A DNA stretch of 64,000 nucleotides from Liolophura sinensis (Eukaryota > Mollusca > Polyplacophora > Chitonida > Chitonidae): the NCBI RefSeq assembly GCF_032854445.1, contig NC_088306.1, forward strand, positions 8,456,193-8,520,192, read 5' to 3'. Shown here in pieces: positions 50,647-60,870 of the stretch (position 1 is the stretch's first letter; each line of letters begins with the position of its first letter). The notes under the pieces are model-generated. The model did not search any database. It saw nothing but the letters and a program-made list of their open reading frames with translations, and was not told the origin of the DNA. Both the position numbers and the translations under genes were made by a program.

Positions 50647-51714
50647 TCTATATTTCGCACAGTTTATAAAGCAGAATAGCAGCATGAAATATGCACGTTT
50701 TGCCACATTTTCCACAATTTGGGGGGTAAAATAGACTTTAACACCTTCTTGGTGTCTTGGTGATTGTTGTGCAACCAGATATGGCCGAACCTTGTGGCGT
50801 ATCTCGTCAAATAATCAAGAGTCTTTCACAAAATCGTAAAATCAATAAATTCGGCTGTCTGTCGACAAAAGAATGGGGGAAACGTTTTTTTATTACTTAA
50901 ATAAAGTTTACTTGCAACATGACATTATCAATGCCTAAGCCCAACTTATTATTCACACATCTGACTAATTAATTCAGTTAAAAAAGTAACGGTACACTGT
51001 AAAACTATATGTAAAACACAGTATAAGGTGATTTTAAATATACAGTGCATTCCAGTGTTAGTCATTTACTTCCCTTTTTCTTGCGATAATACATCTGTTC
51101 ATCGTTGTTTTGTAAATCTACAGATTTACCATCATTTGTGTGTTCTCAATGCATTTTGCTGTCAGATTTCACACCACGTTTCACTGTAAAAAGATAATTT
51201 TTCACTGTAATTTTATGCATTTGTGCCTGTGTATTTGCATTATAAACTGCTGTCTTACAGCTCTATATGAAGTTCCAAAATTGTTGTTCTATTTATAGAA
51301 TTATAACACCATGCAGTCCACTGTGTAAAGCAAAGCATTTCAGTTTAAACGAACAGTTAGGCCAAAATGTAAAATACCGGTACCGTAAATCTCAAATCTG
51401 AAATTCTAAACTAACAGAAAGGGTTTGAAACAGTTCAGTTTTGAAACGGCCTATTTTCGTAGATGCGCCGCTCTCACGGGAAGATTGGAACGTCCGGTTG
51501 CTGAGAGCATGCGCAGTTGAGAAAAAATTGGCGGAAAGTTGGGAAGAAGTGGAAACAGGCGCCAAACAAACGGCAAGTCGTCTATTTGCTGCCAGTCTGG
51601 ATTTGCGAGGAGGGGCCTATATGTGGTGTTTACCATCGACCTATGCTTCAGTGTCAACAGTGTCAATAAGAAAAACACAGTGACGAAAACCACAGTATAT
51701 ATTAGAAAGTAACT
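50647..51714. other. Non-coding stretch with a possible MITE
   Basis: CACTGTAAAAC near 50995 and several CACTGTAA / TTACAGT blocks to about 51330 resemble those near 63.6-63.76 kb. A common short DNA element is possible. An 80-codon frame at 51441-51683 (TTG start) is unassigned. Confidence 0.3.
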
Positions 51715-52265
51715 TGTTCGTTTCGAGGAACGAAAGAATATTATTTATCATCCGTACCAAAGTTTTACACACTGGTAAGAGCTATGGGACGGTAATTAGA
51801 CGGATCAGTATGATCCTTACCCGGTTTGGAAACCAAGATAATACACGCCTCCCTTCATGACGGAGGAAAATCACCAGTTGTCCAAATATCATTAAGTAAG
51901 CCCAGGAGAGTCTCAAGTGGGTCTGGTGGTAAATGGTTCGGAAACTTGTAATATAGCAGTATCGTGTGCCTTTTTATGCAGTTCATCGATATTAAAAGAA
52001 CGATTATGATCTTCTAAATTTTTGGAAGTAAAGGCCAGTTGGATTTTTCCTTCTGGCTTTTAATATGTTGAAACTCTGAAGTATAATTCTCAGATGAAGA
52101 TTTCTTAGAAATTTTCTCAGCTAATTTTTTTTAGATATATCGGATGGAGAAGTTAATACATTATCTCCATCTTTCAAATGCTGAACTTTAGCTTTATTAT
52201 TTTTATTATTTAACTTTCTAAAATATATTCCAAACTTATTGCATATTCTTTATGCATGGGTGTTT

Positions 52266-52402
52266 TTATTTATTTATTTATATATTTGATTAGTGTTTTA
52301 CGCCGTACTCAAGAATATTTCTCTTATACGACGGCGGTCAGAATTATGGTGGGTGGAAACCGGCCAGAGCCCGGGGGAAACCTACGACCATCAGCAGGTT
52401 TG
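52266..52402 (-). repeat. SINE-A 3' half nested in the LINE
   Basis: An (ATTT)n tail, GTGTTTTACGCCGTACTCAAG, and the body to CCTACGACCATCAGCAGG. It splits the LINE between its endonuclease and reverse transcriptase domains. Confidence 0.9.
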
Positions 52403-52737
52403 GGTGTTTATGACATAATGCCTGAAACAAAGTCCCGAAAAAAGATCGTCTCTTGGGCTAAAGAAATCGACGAGCTTTAGACCTAAACATACGAACCTGG
52501 TTAAAAATTATCATCGGTAGGACAATGGTTAAATCTGCATTCAGCCTTTTTTTCGTCCTGTATGACTTTACGACAGTCATTTTCGTATCATGGTTTACTT
52601 TTGGATTTTGGACTTGTCGAGATCTCAGGGATAAAGAATTAGAAGTGACATCCTCTATGATAACAGGAAAATGGTCACCACCACAAAGATGCACTGTCCA
52701 ACAAAATTCAGGGAAAAGTAATGGATCTGTGTAAGTG

Positions 52738-53680
52738 TACCACTATGGGAGAGTAAAGATGAGAAAAAAAATTGCTTGTGCAACGGTCAGATCAGCGATA
52801 GGCCTTACACAACATCAAACAAAGAAACAAGAAGACGCTTGAATGAGTTCAATAAATATTTTTTTTTTAATAAAATAGACAAAAAATACAACTGATAATT
52901 ATATACAAAACAATACAAATAATTACAAATACATAGATAATGTATCTTACTTCGTTCAAATCCGAGTGAAATATTCGGGCTTCCAAGGGCGAGTCAGTCT
53001 ACGCAAATATAGAATCCACAGTTAAGATGAATTCCTCGGTCTACCGATGACAGTCCGATAAGTCGTGTATTCCCCAACTGCCTGTGAATGTGTAACTACT
53101 CAAGGCGGACGGGTTAACAATAGCGTTCGTGATGCCGCGTTGTCGATGTATGTTTCCTCGGAAATATACACAAAGTCACTTTCAGGATAAACTGGGATGA
53201 AATGTATTTAATGCACAAAGAGACAAAGAGCGATACAGGCTCCAAAATAACGTCCCCCCAAAAAAGTAAGTGGAGAAACACAAGCTCAAATTCAAGTACT
53301 GCGTACAGGAAATGGAATACAGATGACGAATGCCGAATGGCGGGAAAGCCGATATCTCCAAACCCAGCAAATTCCTTCACAGTGAATGACAGTAAATGTG
53401 ACTGCTCTCAAATAGACTTGAGTAAGAAACTGTTCACAAGTGGACTTGAATGAATGACTCCGTCGGTCATATTTATAGACTAACGTAAACGAAAACTCCG
53501 ATACATATTTCCAGAATGTATACGCTATGTACAATGACGCTGAACTCATAAACACCGAAGCCTTGAGAATGTTGGACTGAATTACAATACAGGCTATAAT
53601 GTAAACAAATGGGAAAATGTAGGTCAGACAATGACTCAGGAAGAAAAAATATATATATAATACAATGTTTAAACACGGGC
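52738..53680. mobile_element. Unidentified ~0.94-kb insertion inside the LINE endonuclease
   Basis: The LINE endonuclease reads up to 'FTDIT' near 53690 and resumes at 'CGGDHFP' near 52700, so this segment is extra. It contains an A/T-rich patch with AATAAAAT at about 52860-52940 and several ~80-150 codon frames without family resemblance. It could be a solo LTR or non-autonomous element. A target duplication could not be fixed. Confidence 0.5.
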
Positions 53681-54616
53681 TTCGTAATATCCGTGAAAGA
53701 ATAAGTGCCATTACCCGGATGTAAATAAATATTAGAATCATCACTGAAATAACACAGTTCCTCCTTAGATAAGGACCCTTCCACTATCTTGCCCTTATTA
53801 TTTATGTTATTATTAACTCATAGGGGGTTATGGGAATTAAAATCCCCCATTATCATAAAAGGTTTTGGCAATTGTTCTACTGAATTGTGTAAGTGGAAAG
53901 CTGACAAAGCTCGCTCTTCCTCATTAGAATAAGTACTATAAGTGTGTGATTTTGAAGATTTATTTAACTTTGTCAGATATCTTCAGGTGACTTTCCAGAG
54001 GACAGAGGGCAATCGGATTTAATGATTCGACTAGTTATTTCAATAGAGTTTACCTTAAGAACTCGACAATTCCACTGTATAATTTTGTCATATTTAGACA
54101 TTATGGAGGGAAACGTATAGGATATTTTTCTTTATGTTTGGACCGGGGAAGACCCTTCCCTGGAGATCGGCTGGAGGATCTGCCAGGTGGTGATGATGTA
54201 TCCATCACATCCGCATCTGATGTTGAAGGACAAACGTCATCCCCCGTATTAAAAGTTCGGACAGGTTCCCTAGTGACCTTAGAAGAAGGCTCCACAGGAC
54301 CACTTGGTTTATTATTATTAATATTCGTTGCTTTACCCGGCTTTTTGTTTTGAAATTTATTAGAGTCAGCTGCTTTAAGTACTGGTTCTATATTTTTAGA
54401 ACTTACTTAAGGTGCTGTTATAGTCTGTGTAGAACAAGCGCTATATTTACCCTAACCTGCAGGTTTAACAGTAGTCTGGACGGATATGGTTTTGGGCTGA
54501 TCGTTTCCACTTGGCCAAGTGAGTAATGTCTGAGTAGCAACAGATGTTGTAACTCGCTGGACCACATTAGCAAGTCAAGTCTGTTATGCATTACACGAGA
54601 TATTATTTCTAACATT

Positions 54617-54885
54617 TATTTATTTATTTATTTATTAAATTGGTGTTTTACGCCGTACTCAAGAATATTTTACTTATATGTCGGTGGCCAGCAATATGGT
54701 GGGAGGAAACCGGGCAGAGCCCAGGGAAAACCAATGATCATCCGCAGGTTGCTTGCAAACCTTCCCACTTAGGGCAGGAGAGAAAGCCAGAATGAGCTAT
54801 ACTTGAACTCACAGCGACCACATTGGTGGGAGGCTCCAGGGCCATTACGTTGCGCCAGCGCGCTAACCAACTGAGCCATGGAAGT
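54617..54885 (-). repeat. tRNA-derived SINE-A, near full length
   Basis: An (ATTT)n tail, GTGTTTTACGCCGTACTCAAG, complete body and head (GCGCTAACCAACTGAGCCATGG on the plus strand). Its head ends only 33 bp from the inverted repeat of the viral-type element. Confidence 0.9.
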
Positions 54886-54918
54886 AGTGTAGTATGTTGC
54901 AAACGTTTCGGATTGGGG

Positions 54919-54979
54919 AGGAGGAGTGGGAGGAGGGAGTGTATCGTTGAGTCCGCGCTCCTTCATGCGCGTGACATCA
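54919..54979 (+). repeat. Left terminal inverted repeat
   Basis: It starts AGGAGGAGTGGGAGGAGGG and is the reverse complement of 61436-61496 with four mismatches. Similarity to right-end material (AGAGCAGCTCCTT) continues inward to about 55010 but is displaced on the right by tandem repeats. Confidence 0.85.
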
Positions 54980-55078
54980 TGTTACACGCAAGAGCAGCTC
55001 CTTGAACTCCGTTGGTCCGTGAGGCCTTTGTCCCCGCCGCCGCCACCACCGTCAACACCACCATCACCACCTTCGTAG
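54965..55078 (+). CDS. Short open frame starting inside the left inverted repeat
   Basis: An ATG within the terminal repeat opens 37 codons (MRVTSCYTQEQLLELRWSVR then proline/serine-rich). YTQEQLL fits the canonical eIF4E-binding consensus Y-x4-L-hydrophobic, and 'YTxEQLLxLR' resembles the motif of 4E-T-type proteins. The resemblance may be chance in such a short frame. It is upstream of the ATPase remnant on the same strand. Confidence 0.3.
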   Translation: MRVTSCYTQEQLLELRWSVRPLSPPPPPPSTPPSPPS

Positions 55079-55200
55079 CCGAGTGACATTTCGCGGCCGC
55101 TTAATAGCACCGTCACGGGCGATGACCTGACCTCCAACCCGCTACCCACCACGGCGTTAACCGCCAAGCAGGACGCGTTCACGAACCAAGCCATCACTCC

Positions 55201-55720
55201 CCGGTTGAAGTTACGGGATTTCCCAGTTCACCCCAACTCTGCCAGCACCACCGACCATCGTTCCCGAACAACACTTCGGTACCGATCACCGTTTCCACCC
55301 CACCAGCAGCAGCAGTAGCGGGAGTAGCTGTCATCCGTAAACATCCGTTTACCTGCATCGTCAGTGGACCGACGGGAAACAGTTGGTGGCGCACACTGAA
55401 GCTCTGATTTACCCACTGCCGCAATGCATGGTCTGGTATTACAGGGATTGGCAGCCGTTGTACACCACGTTACCCAACGTTCGTTTTGAAGAAGGTGTGC
55501 CCACCCATCAGCATTCGGCCCGGGGGAATGGAAGTTGGTCGTCGTGGACGACTTGATGGCTTAAGCGGACGAATGCGTGACAAAACTCTTTACCAAAGGC
55601 AGCCACCACCGCAATATCAGCGTGGTGTACATCGTGCAGAACTAGTTGAACAAAATCAAAGATCATCTCACTATCAGTCTGAACGCACACTACTTGGGTT
55701 TTTTTTTTCAAAAACCATCC
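55201..55720 (+). pseudogene. Genome-packaging ATPase (FtsK/HerA, A32-like), broken
   Basis: The frame from about 55201 contains a P-loop context 'HPFTCIVSGPTG' (55342-55377). The residues that should complete Walker A (G-K-S/T) are deleted: GPTG runs directly into N-S. Then 'WYYRDWQPLY' (about 55432-55462) and a Walker B-like 'LVVVDDLM' (about 55535-55558) appear in different frames, followed by 'LFTKGSHHRNISV' (to about 55625) and 'HLTISLNAHYLG' (to 55700). These are the signature blocks of Polinton/adintovirus packaging ATPases. The C-terminal third is missing; a T-run and C-run lead straight into the next gene. It would have driven DNA into capsids and is now non-functional. Confidence 0.8.
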
Positions 55721-55807
55721 GCGATGTCACGCCGGCTCCAGTGTTACAGCCCCTTGCTGTCCTTGCTGGCCCCCCCTCCACCCCCCCCCCCCCCCATTCG
55801 ACACGCC

Positions 55808-56062
55808 ATGCTGCGCGGCATCGATCCGGGTTTACTTCGGTGTTTGTGTGAGTGTGCCAAGAATGTGTTAAATGGAAATGTTCAACTATCACAGGCTCAG
55901 AAGGGTAAGTTACAGCGTCACAAGACGGGTTTTCGCACCTTGGTCAAGAAAAGTGTTCTCCTAAGAAAGGACGGATTCTCAACGCGGTGGGTTTCTCCTT
56001 CCATCACTGGCTCAAACCCCTCATCGCCGCCGCTGTACCAGCTATGGGCAGCATATCTCTAA
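55808..56062 (+). pseudogene. Adenovirus pX/pVI-like core or membrane-active protein
   Basis: ATG at 55808 opens a basic frame with 'LLRCLCECAKNVLNGNVQLS' and a lysine/arginine-rich stretch through residue ~55. This cysteine-containing 'LCECxxNVLxGNV' block is typical of a small conserved protein located next to the capsid gene in adintoviruses and Polintons. A glycine/hydrophobic tail expected at the C-terminus is found only in the neighbouring frame after about 55975, so one frameshift is present. The exact role is inferred from position and basic character: DNA condensation or membrane lysis. Confidence 0.7.
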
Positions 56063-56084
56063 GACCTTCCAACACGTGGAATAC

Positions 56085-57179
56085 ATGGCTGTGCGGCACA
56101 AGCATTCTTTCGACAGTGAAAATTGATATTAGGGACGACACGTGCCAATTCGTCTCATCTGAACGCGGTAAAGTGGTACTAACACTTCATTTCGACGGCG
56201 GCGCGCTTTAACTTTTGGAGATTTTGTGGAGGGCGGCAAACGTGTAGCTCCGACTAACCTGTGGCTGCATTCGCTGTGGCAACAGGTCGACGTCTCCCTG
56301 AACGTCCAACTCATCAACAACATGTACCAAGAACACCCAGCTGTCCTCCCCTTGTGGTACATGGACACCCGTGGGAGGTTTGACGAGACGGATGAGACCA
56401 ACACGGGGTTTGACGAACGGTTGCAGATCACAACCCCAAAGTCGGCCTGCTGATATTGTGGGACGCCTGCACTGCTATATGTTCCTGCAACGGCGTCACC
56501 TGCTAAACAACATGACCGTCCGCACCTGTCTCACCCCGTCCAAGCAGGCGTCTCCGGTGAGACCCGCTTGAGAAGATGATTTTTGTGCGCAAAGTCAAAG
56601 TCACCAGCGGGTGTTCAACTTGGGCCAACGCCCCTGCCAAGCACCCTATCCGCCACGTGCTGACCAAGTATTTCTCCGTGCCCAAAGGCCACACCCTCAT
56701 CAACGAACAAAACCTATTTCTGGGCAACTTACCGACAAGTTTATTGGTGGGATGGTGAGCAACACGGCTTTGACAGGAGCTACACTAAAAACCCGTTCCA
56801 TTTCCAGCACTTGTACACAAACTTCGTCGCCTTGCCTGCCTCGGACGGGAAATTCCTGCCAAACCCCATGACACCTCGACTTTGAGATCGGGATTTCCTC
56901 AGAACGTACATGAACCTCTTACCAACACGGGGAAAGTGTTTCACGACGAGGAGAACTTCGAACCACGTTCGCCGAAGGCAACATGCTGTTTTGTTTTGAC
57001 CTGACCCCCAACCTCACGACGATCACCAACTGAACCTCGTCCAGAAAGGTGATTTGCGACCGGAGATGAGGTTTGCCAGGCCACTGCCGGAAAGCATTAA
57101 CGTGGTGTGCAACGCCGAATTTAACAATATCATAGAAATAGACAAAAGCCGAAACGTGCTCTGTGACTTCGTCCGCTGA
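56085..57179 (+). pseudogene. Major capsid protein (double jelly-roll), multiply broken
   Basis: It begins at 56085 with 'MAVRHKHS'. Recognisable blocks in order are 'VAPTNLWLHSLWQQVDVSLN' (56246-56305), 'LWYMDTRGRFD' (about 56352-56385), 'GRLHCYMFLQRRHLLN' (about 56460-56508), 'FVRKVKV' (56581-56600), 'KYFSVPKGH' (about 56668-56694), 'RDFLRTYMNLL' (about 56891-56923) and 'EMRFARPLPESINVV' to a stop at 57177-57179. These match the capsid of Polintons/adintoviruses, the family also annotated in animal genomes as F54H12.2-like. At least four frameshifts or stops are present. A conserved segment between the first two blocks is deleted, leaving ~1.1 kb instead of the usual ~1.4-1.5 kb. Confidence 0.85.
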
Positions 57180-57194
57180 AAAAAACAAAACAAC

Positions 57195-57615
57195 ATGGAC
57201 ACGGTGCAACTGCGACGTGTGCTACAGGCGGGAGTGTTTAACCGCACCGTGCTGAGGATGTCTACGCTCAGGACCACCTCTATCACCCAGTGATCAATAT
57301 ACCCTGAGCCTGCGTCATCAACACAGACCGTGCCTCCGTCTTCATAGACGTGTGTCCAAACCCACCCTGTTTCCGGGGGAATACTTTGATTCGTACGGAC
57401 TTGCACCCCACTGGACACACCACTGGACGTGGAATGGTGGGCGGCTGCAGAATCTGGACACGGCCGTGTGTGGACAATATTGTGTGTATTACTTAACCCC
57501 GCGGGCTCGAGGTCGTCTCATGGACGCCATTGTACACATGTAGGACGCGTCATGCACGACATACGGTAACGACTTAAAGGTGTTCGATTGGGTGGACCGC
57601 CAGTTTGGGGTCTAG
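57195..57615 (+). pseudogene. Adenain-like cysteine protease (C5/Ulp1 fold), broken
   Basis: ATG 57195 is followed by a first frame of 32 codons ('MDTVQLRRVLQAGVFNR'). The conserved C-terminal half reads in another frame: 'EYFDSYGLAPHW' (about 57378-57412), then 'CGQYCVYYLTPRARG' (57466-57510), which carries the catalytic cysteine, then after a stop 'DLKVFDWVDRQFGV' to TAG 57613-57615. The histidine-containing segment is scrambled by frameshifts. In the intact family this enzyme matures capsid proteins. It follows the capsid gene by 15 bp, the usual order in adintoviruses. Confidence 0.8.
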
Positions 57616-57701
57616 CCCCCGTTTTTTATCTCCCCACCAGCCAGTGGGTTGTAAAATAACGTTTCTTTCCATGTTTTTTCCCTCTGTTCGACATGTTATG
57701 A

Positions 57702-57718
57702 AATAAAAAATGAATAAA
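57702..57718 (+). terminator. Poly(A) signals of the rightward unit
   Basis: Two AATAAA hexamers (57702-57707 and 57713-57718) about 90 bp after the protease stop, in the convergent intergenic gap. Confidence 0.6.
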
Positions 57719-57755
57719 GAGGAAATGACACTTGCATCCAGTGGTGTTTTGACTT

Positions 57756-60165
57756 TTAATTTATTTTAGCCTTCAACGGCAACACATTATAAGAGTATGG
57801 TATATAGCCGTCGCCGGTCAAATCCAGGTAGGTGGTGCGCAACACCGTCTGGGATTACTTTCCGCTTTCCGCAAATATAGATAAAAGCGTCTTTGTGCTG
57901 TGTGTAAGAATGGTGTTTCCCCGCAACCGCATGCCGCGGTTCACACCACTCGCGCTCTGGTGGTCGCGCAACAAGGAGAGGGAGACATCCTTATCCACTC
58001 CCCCAGCGCTAGCGGCTTTGCAGGAGAGCTTGTCTTTACTGTTCGACTCCCCGCCGTAGCAAAAGTATGTCTTCGAACACAAACTGACGATAGCGTCACC
58101 AGTTCACTCGACTTTGAAGCGTCTCTGCGTACGTTTATCAAAGTCATCGTGATCGCGTCGAGGCAACAATTTGTCCCCCTCCGCCCGCACCTCAGGTTAA
58201 ACCAAGGGTTCCCAGTCCGGGTCAGACCAGGCCATGTACGCGGAGTCCGTGTATATCTCGCAGTACTGCCAGTCCGCCTTGTTAAAAAAACGAGTCATGA
58301 AATCATAGCAAAACTCCAACATAAAGATTTTGGCATACTGGTACACCATACATCCTATTTTCAAGGGTAGATTGTAACGAATGGTCCTCTTGTTAGTCAC
58401 CACTTCTAAGGTGTCGTCATCGCTTTGGTCGGCGGTACGGCACCGTACACTCTCTAGTAACTTGCGCGTCTTCGTTAGGCTTTCACATCGACATGCCGGA
58501 TTTGGTTTGTCACGGTTTTGCCATAGCCGGAATTTCCCAACAATTTCCCCGATATGAGCCTTGGAAGGGTCGGCGTCCCCCTCTCGCTGAGCTTGGGTGC
58601 CGAATGTTTGGCTCACTCGGGTGTGTAATCCATCACTTGGTAGACGCGGGTTACTACCAACCCGTGAGCGAGATACCATTGAAGTAAGGGAGTGGCCAGC
58701 AGAATCTCCGTGTCGAACATACTCCCGAGCAGCATTTGCCTGGAACCGGGCATGATCTCATTTACCACCGCGAATTCTGCCATGGTGGGCCCTATGTCCT
58801 CCCGGCTCACATCCATGTTTTTAAATATGGTGGACATTCCTCACTGTAAGCTTTGAGATGAACCGGCACGTGCATGTCGCATTAGACGAAGCCAAACAAC
58901 CGCCCTTGGACGAAGCCTCCACTAGCTGACCCTGCGTCTTGGGCTGTCGCTTTGACGGGGGTAAGCCGCACTGCTGTAGAAAGGCGTGCAAGGCAAGGTT
59001 GTTTCCCGCAGACGAAGAAACTCCCATATGGATATCAGCTCGTACCCTGCGACCGGACGTAGGCCTTGTTCGTGTCCAATTCTCGGCGCAAGTCTTAAGG
59101 TGTCAACCCTCGCCTGTCGTTGTAGCGTAGCTCACCCTGGTGTGGGTGATTCAGGTGACAGCCGTGGTAGTGGAAGTAACATCAGTGGGCCAACTCGTCT
59201 ACGGGGAGTTGTTTATCACCGACCCGTTTCTCCGTATGGTTCAGCCGGTGGCGGATGGGTAACCCCAGCTGGTGCGACTGCCAGTTCTGGCATTTTTCAG
59301 CCAGACACGTGGCGGTGCTGGAGGGAACGAACTTCTCCCCGTCACGTCGCCATTGGATGTAGTGACCCGTCGGCATGAGTGAGGCAAGGCAAGCCAAGTA
59401 CAATGCGTTAGCATCAAACCCAACGATCCGCTGACAGATCTGACCTCCGTGTATACGGGTCAAGCCCCGTTCGTGGTAGCGATGAAAGATGATGCTCTAT
59501 GTACCTGTAACAAAATTTCCCTTTGGTGACGCGGCAATCGTAAGGTTTCACCCACTTGTCGTAATAGGAATTAGGGGCCAGGTAATTTCGAATGTTCAGA
59601 AATTTCAGCTACGGCGTGCTGAGGGCCATGTGGTTATTGTTACGCTTGATAACACACTCCAAATTACCGGCCTTGACCAGGTGGGTGTAAAACTGTTGCT
59701 TGATCAAGTTCGGGTCATAGTTGCCCGAGTTGAAGCCGGGGACGGGGAGCTGGTTGATATAGGGGACGAATTTGTCCCACATCCGCCGAAAGTAACTCGT
59801 CTAGGATGTAGGCATAACGCTCGGTGAGATATGCGCTACTGGTCTCGCTGATGGTATTGAGGTAAGCCATTATCCGCTCGACGAGCGCGTGGGGATCGCC
59901 GGTAAAGATGAAGCACACGGGCTGGTCGTAGACGGCCACATTGGAGTTCAAGCTTACACTCATGGCCGGCCATCGCTTCGTCCACAGGGGCCAGGTAAGC
60001 TTCGAAGTCGTAACATGCTCGATAAGGGAATATTCCGTCGTCACCTTCCCAGAGGTAAATACCCATGTTCGCCAACACTTCGAAAATAGTGGGTTGATTG
60101 TGGAATAAACCCACCAGGTGTCGGCGTCGGTGCACGTTTGACCGTGCCGTCGTAATTTCCATAGT
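57756..60165 (-). pseudogene. Protein-primed family B DNA polymerase (pPolB), broken
   Basis: Minus strand. The exonuclease D-x-E motif is kept ('YDFEAYL', about 60009-60001). Motif A ('GFDANALYL') is at about 59421-59395. A long conserved stretch 'SREDIGPTMAEF', 'LLATPLLQWYLAHGLVVTRVYQV' occupies about 58805-58640. Motif B (NSGYGKT) is found near 58530 in a frame different from its neighbours. Motif C, normally DTDS, reads YTDS (about 58253-58242), so the first catalytic aspartate is replaced by tyrosine. The C-terminal region has 'CSKTYFCYG', 'SASGVNRG' and 'TTYLDLTG', with an in-frame TAA at 57855-57857 and a natural stop at 57756-57758. There are at least five frame breaks. The 5' end is uncertain: a pre-exonuclease segment continues to ~60165 and zinc fingers lie further upstream. 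Confidence 0.88.
57760..57765 (-). terminator. Poly(A) signal overlapping the pPolB stop
   Basis: Minus-strand AATAAA (plus TTTATT) immediately before the TAA codon, inside the convergent gap. Confidence 0.45.
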
Positions 60166-60269
60166 TTATTATGTAGCTGAATTGCTGATTGTGCAGGTTT
60201 AACCGCATGGTTTAGCCACATTTTGGTAAGACTTCATTGAGTGGCGGATGGGTATGCCCACAATCTTTT

Positions 60270-60361
60270 CTCCATAGTAATGATGATAATAATAATACAC
60301 AATAATAATAATAATAATAATAACAACAACAACAATAATAACAACAATAATAATAATAATA
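60270..60361. repeat. (AAT)n/(AAC)n microsatellite inside the viral-type element
   Basis: It separates the polymerase from the zinc-finger fragment and is of the same type as the one at 22939. It is responsible for the polyasparagine and polyisoleucine frames. Confidence 0.95.
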
Positions 60362-60597
60362 GGTTTAACAAAATTTGCCTGTACCAGCGCTCTCTCCATG
60401 CACTCTTCCGATCGCTACATTTAAGTGTGAACGTTGAGAGGTGATGTTTTGTGTGATATATTTTCGCCCCGTGCTTCTTTCACCTAAACTGTGGTTTTTC
60501 CTATATATCAAACTATCACATCGGTCCTGTTGTGGTGGTTACATTATAGCCGTAATCGGGTGGTCTGTTATGTTTTATGTACGCATATCACACACGC
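60362..60597. other. Unassigned spacer within the viral-type element
   Basis: No capsid, integrase or polymerase motif was recognised on either strand. Confidence 0.4.
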
Positions 60598-60870
60598 TCC
60601 TTCTGTTTTTCGTGTCGCCGCTGGTGCCGGACCAAATGGCTTCGGCGGGGAATTGTCCGCCCGCAGGTCGGGCACGTGAACCTCTTCCCCGCGTGATATG
60701 TCTTCTTATGAGGCAACCAGTTGTCCCGCCTGGAAAACGTACACGTGCTGCAGGTAAACTAGGACCGCTCTCCTCGGCGTGCTGTTCCTGTTCATGTCTG
60801 AACAGGAACAGCACGCTAGTTGTCCCACAGGAAAAACCACCTGGCGCACGTCCGACAAGTAAACTTTGCT
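60598..60870 (-). pseudogene. C2H2 zinc-finger protein fragment
   Basis: Minus strand, three consecutive fingers in shifting frames: 'FTCRTCARWFF' with a later 'LFRHEQEQH'; 'FTCSTCTFSRRDNWLPHKKTYH'-type finger (shortened, ten residues between C and H); and a canonical 'FTCPTCGRTIPRRSHLVRH' finger with C-x2-C-x12-H-x3-H. A stop separates the halves of the first finger. Zinc fingers are often found at the N-terminus of, or next to, the polymerase in this element class, so it may be the 5' part of the polymerase unit or a separate regulator. Confidence 0.65.
60777..60816. repeat. Perfect 18-bp hairpin with 4-nt loop
   Basis: Arms 60777-60794 and 60799-60816 are exact reverse complements (GCGTGCTGTTCCTGTTCA) around the loop TGTC. 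It lies in the finger-1 region. Confidence 0.95.

Larger units (their letters stand above)
51715..54480 (-). mobile_element. Jockey-like non-LTR retrotransposon (LINE), broken
   Basis: On the minus strand, in order: end of ORF1 with 'SVATQTLLTWP' (about 54530-54500) and a serine/proline-rich segment ending 'KHKEKYPIRF' (to 54111). The ORF2 start follows with endonuclease block 'IIQWNCR' (about 54085), 'PKPFMIMGDFNSHN' (about 53860-53820) and 'YLHPGNGTYSFTDIT' (about 53730-53690). After a ~0.94-kb insertion comes 'CGGDHFPVIIED' (about 52700), then 'SKARRFLS..RDFVSGI' (about 52500-52420). After a SINE come 'KVQHLKDGDN' (about 52180), 'LLNDIWTTGDFPPS' (about 51890) and 'KPGKDHTDPSNYRPIALTS' (about 51830-51775). 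This is the endonuclease to early reverse transcriptase of a Jockey-type LINE. Stops and frameshifts are frequent and the 3' part is missing. Confidence 0.85.

Noticed and set aside
53292-53744. 150-codon minus-strand frame
   Set aside because: Hydrophobic low-complexity translation of an AT-rich insertion that overlaps the LINE endonuclease in another frame.
54982-55197. Glycine-rich minus-strand frame
   Set aside because: Reverse reading of the CCACCA/CCGCCG-rich stretch upstream of the ATPase remnant; no family resemblance.
60241-60444. Polyasparagine/polyisoleucine open frames
   Set aside because: Created by the (AAT)n/(AAC)n microsatellite inside the viral-type element.
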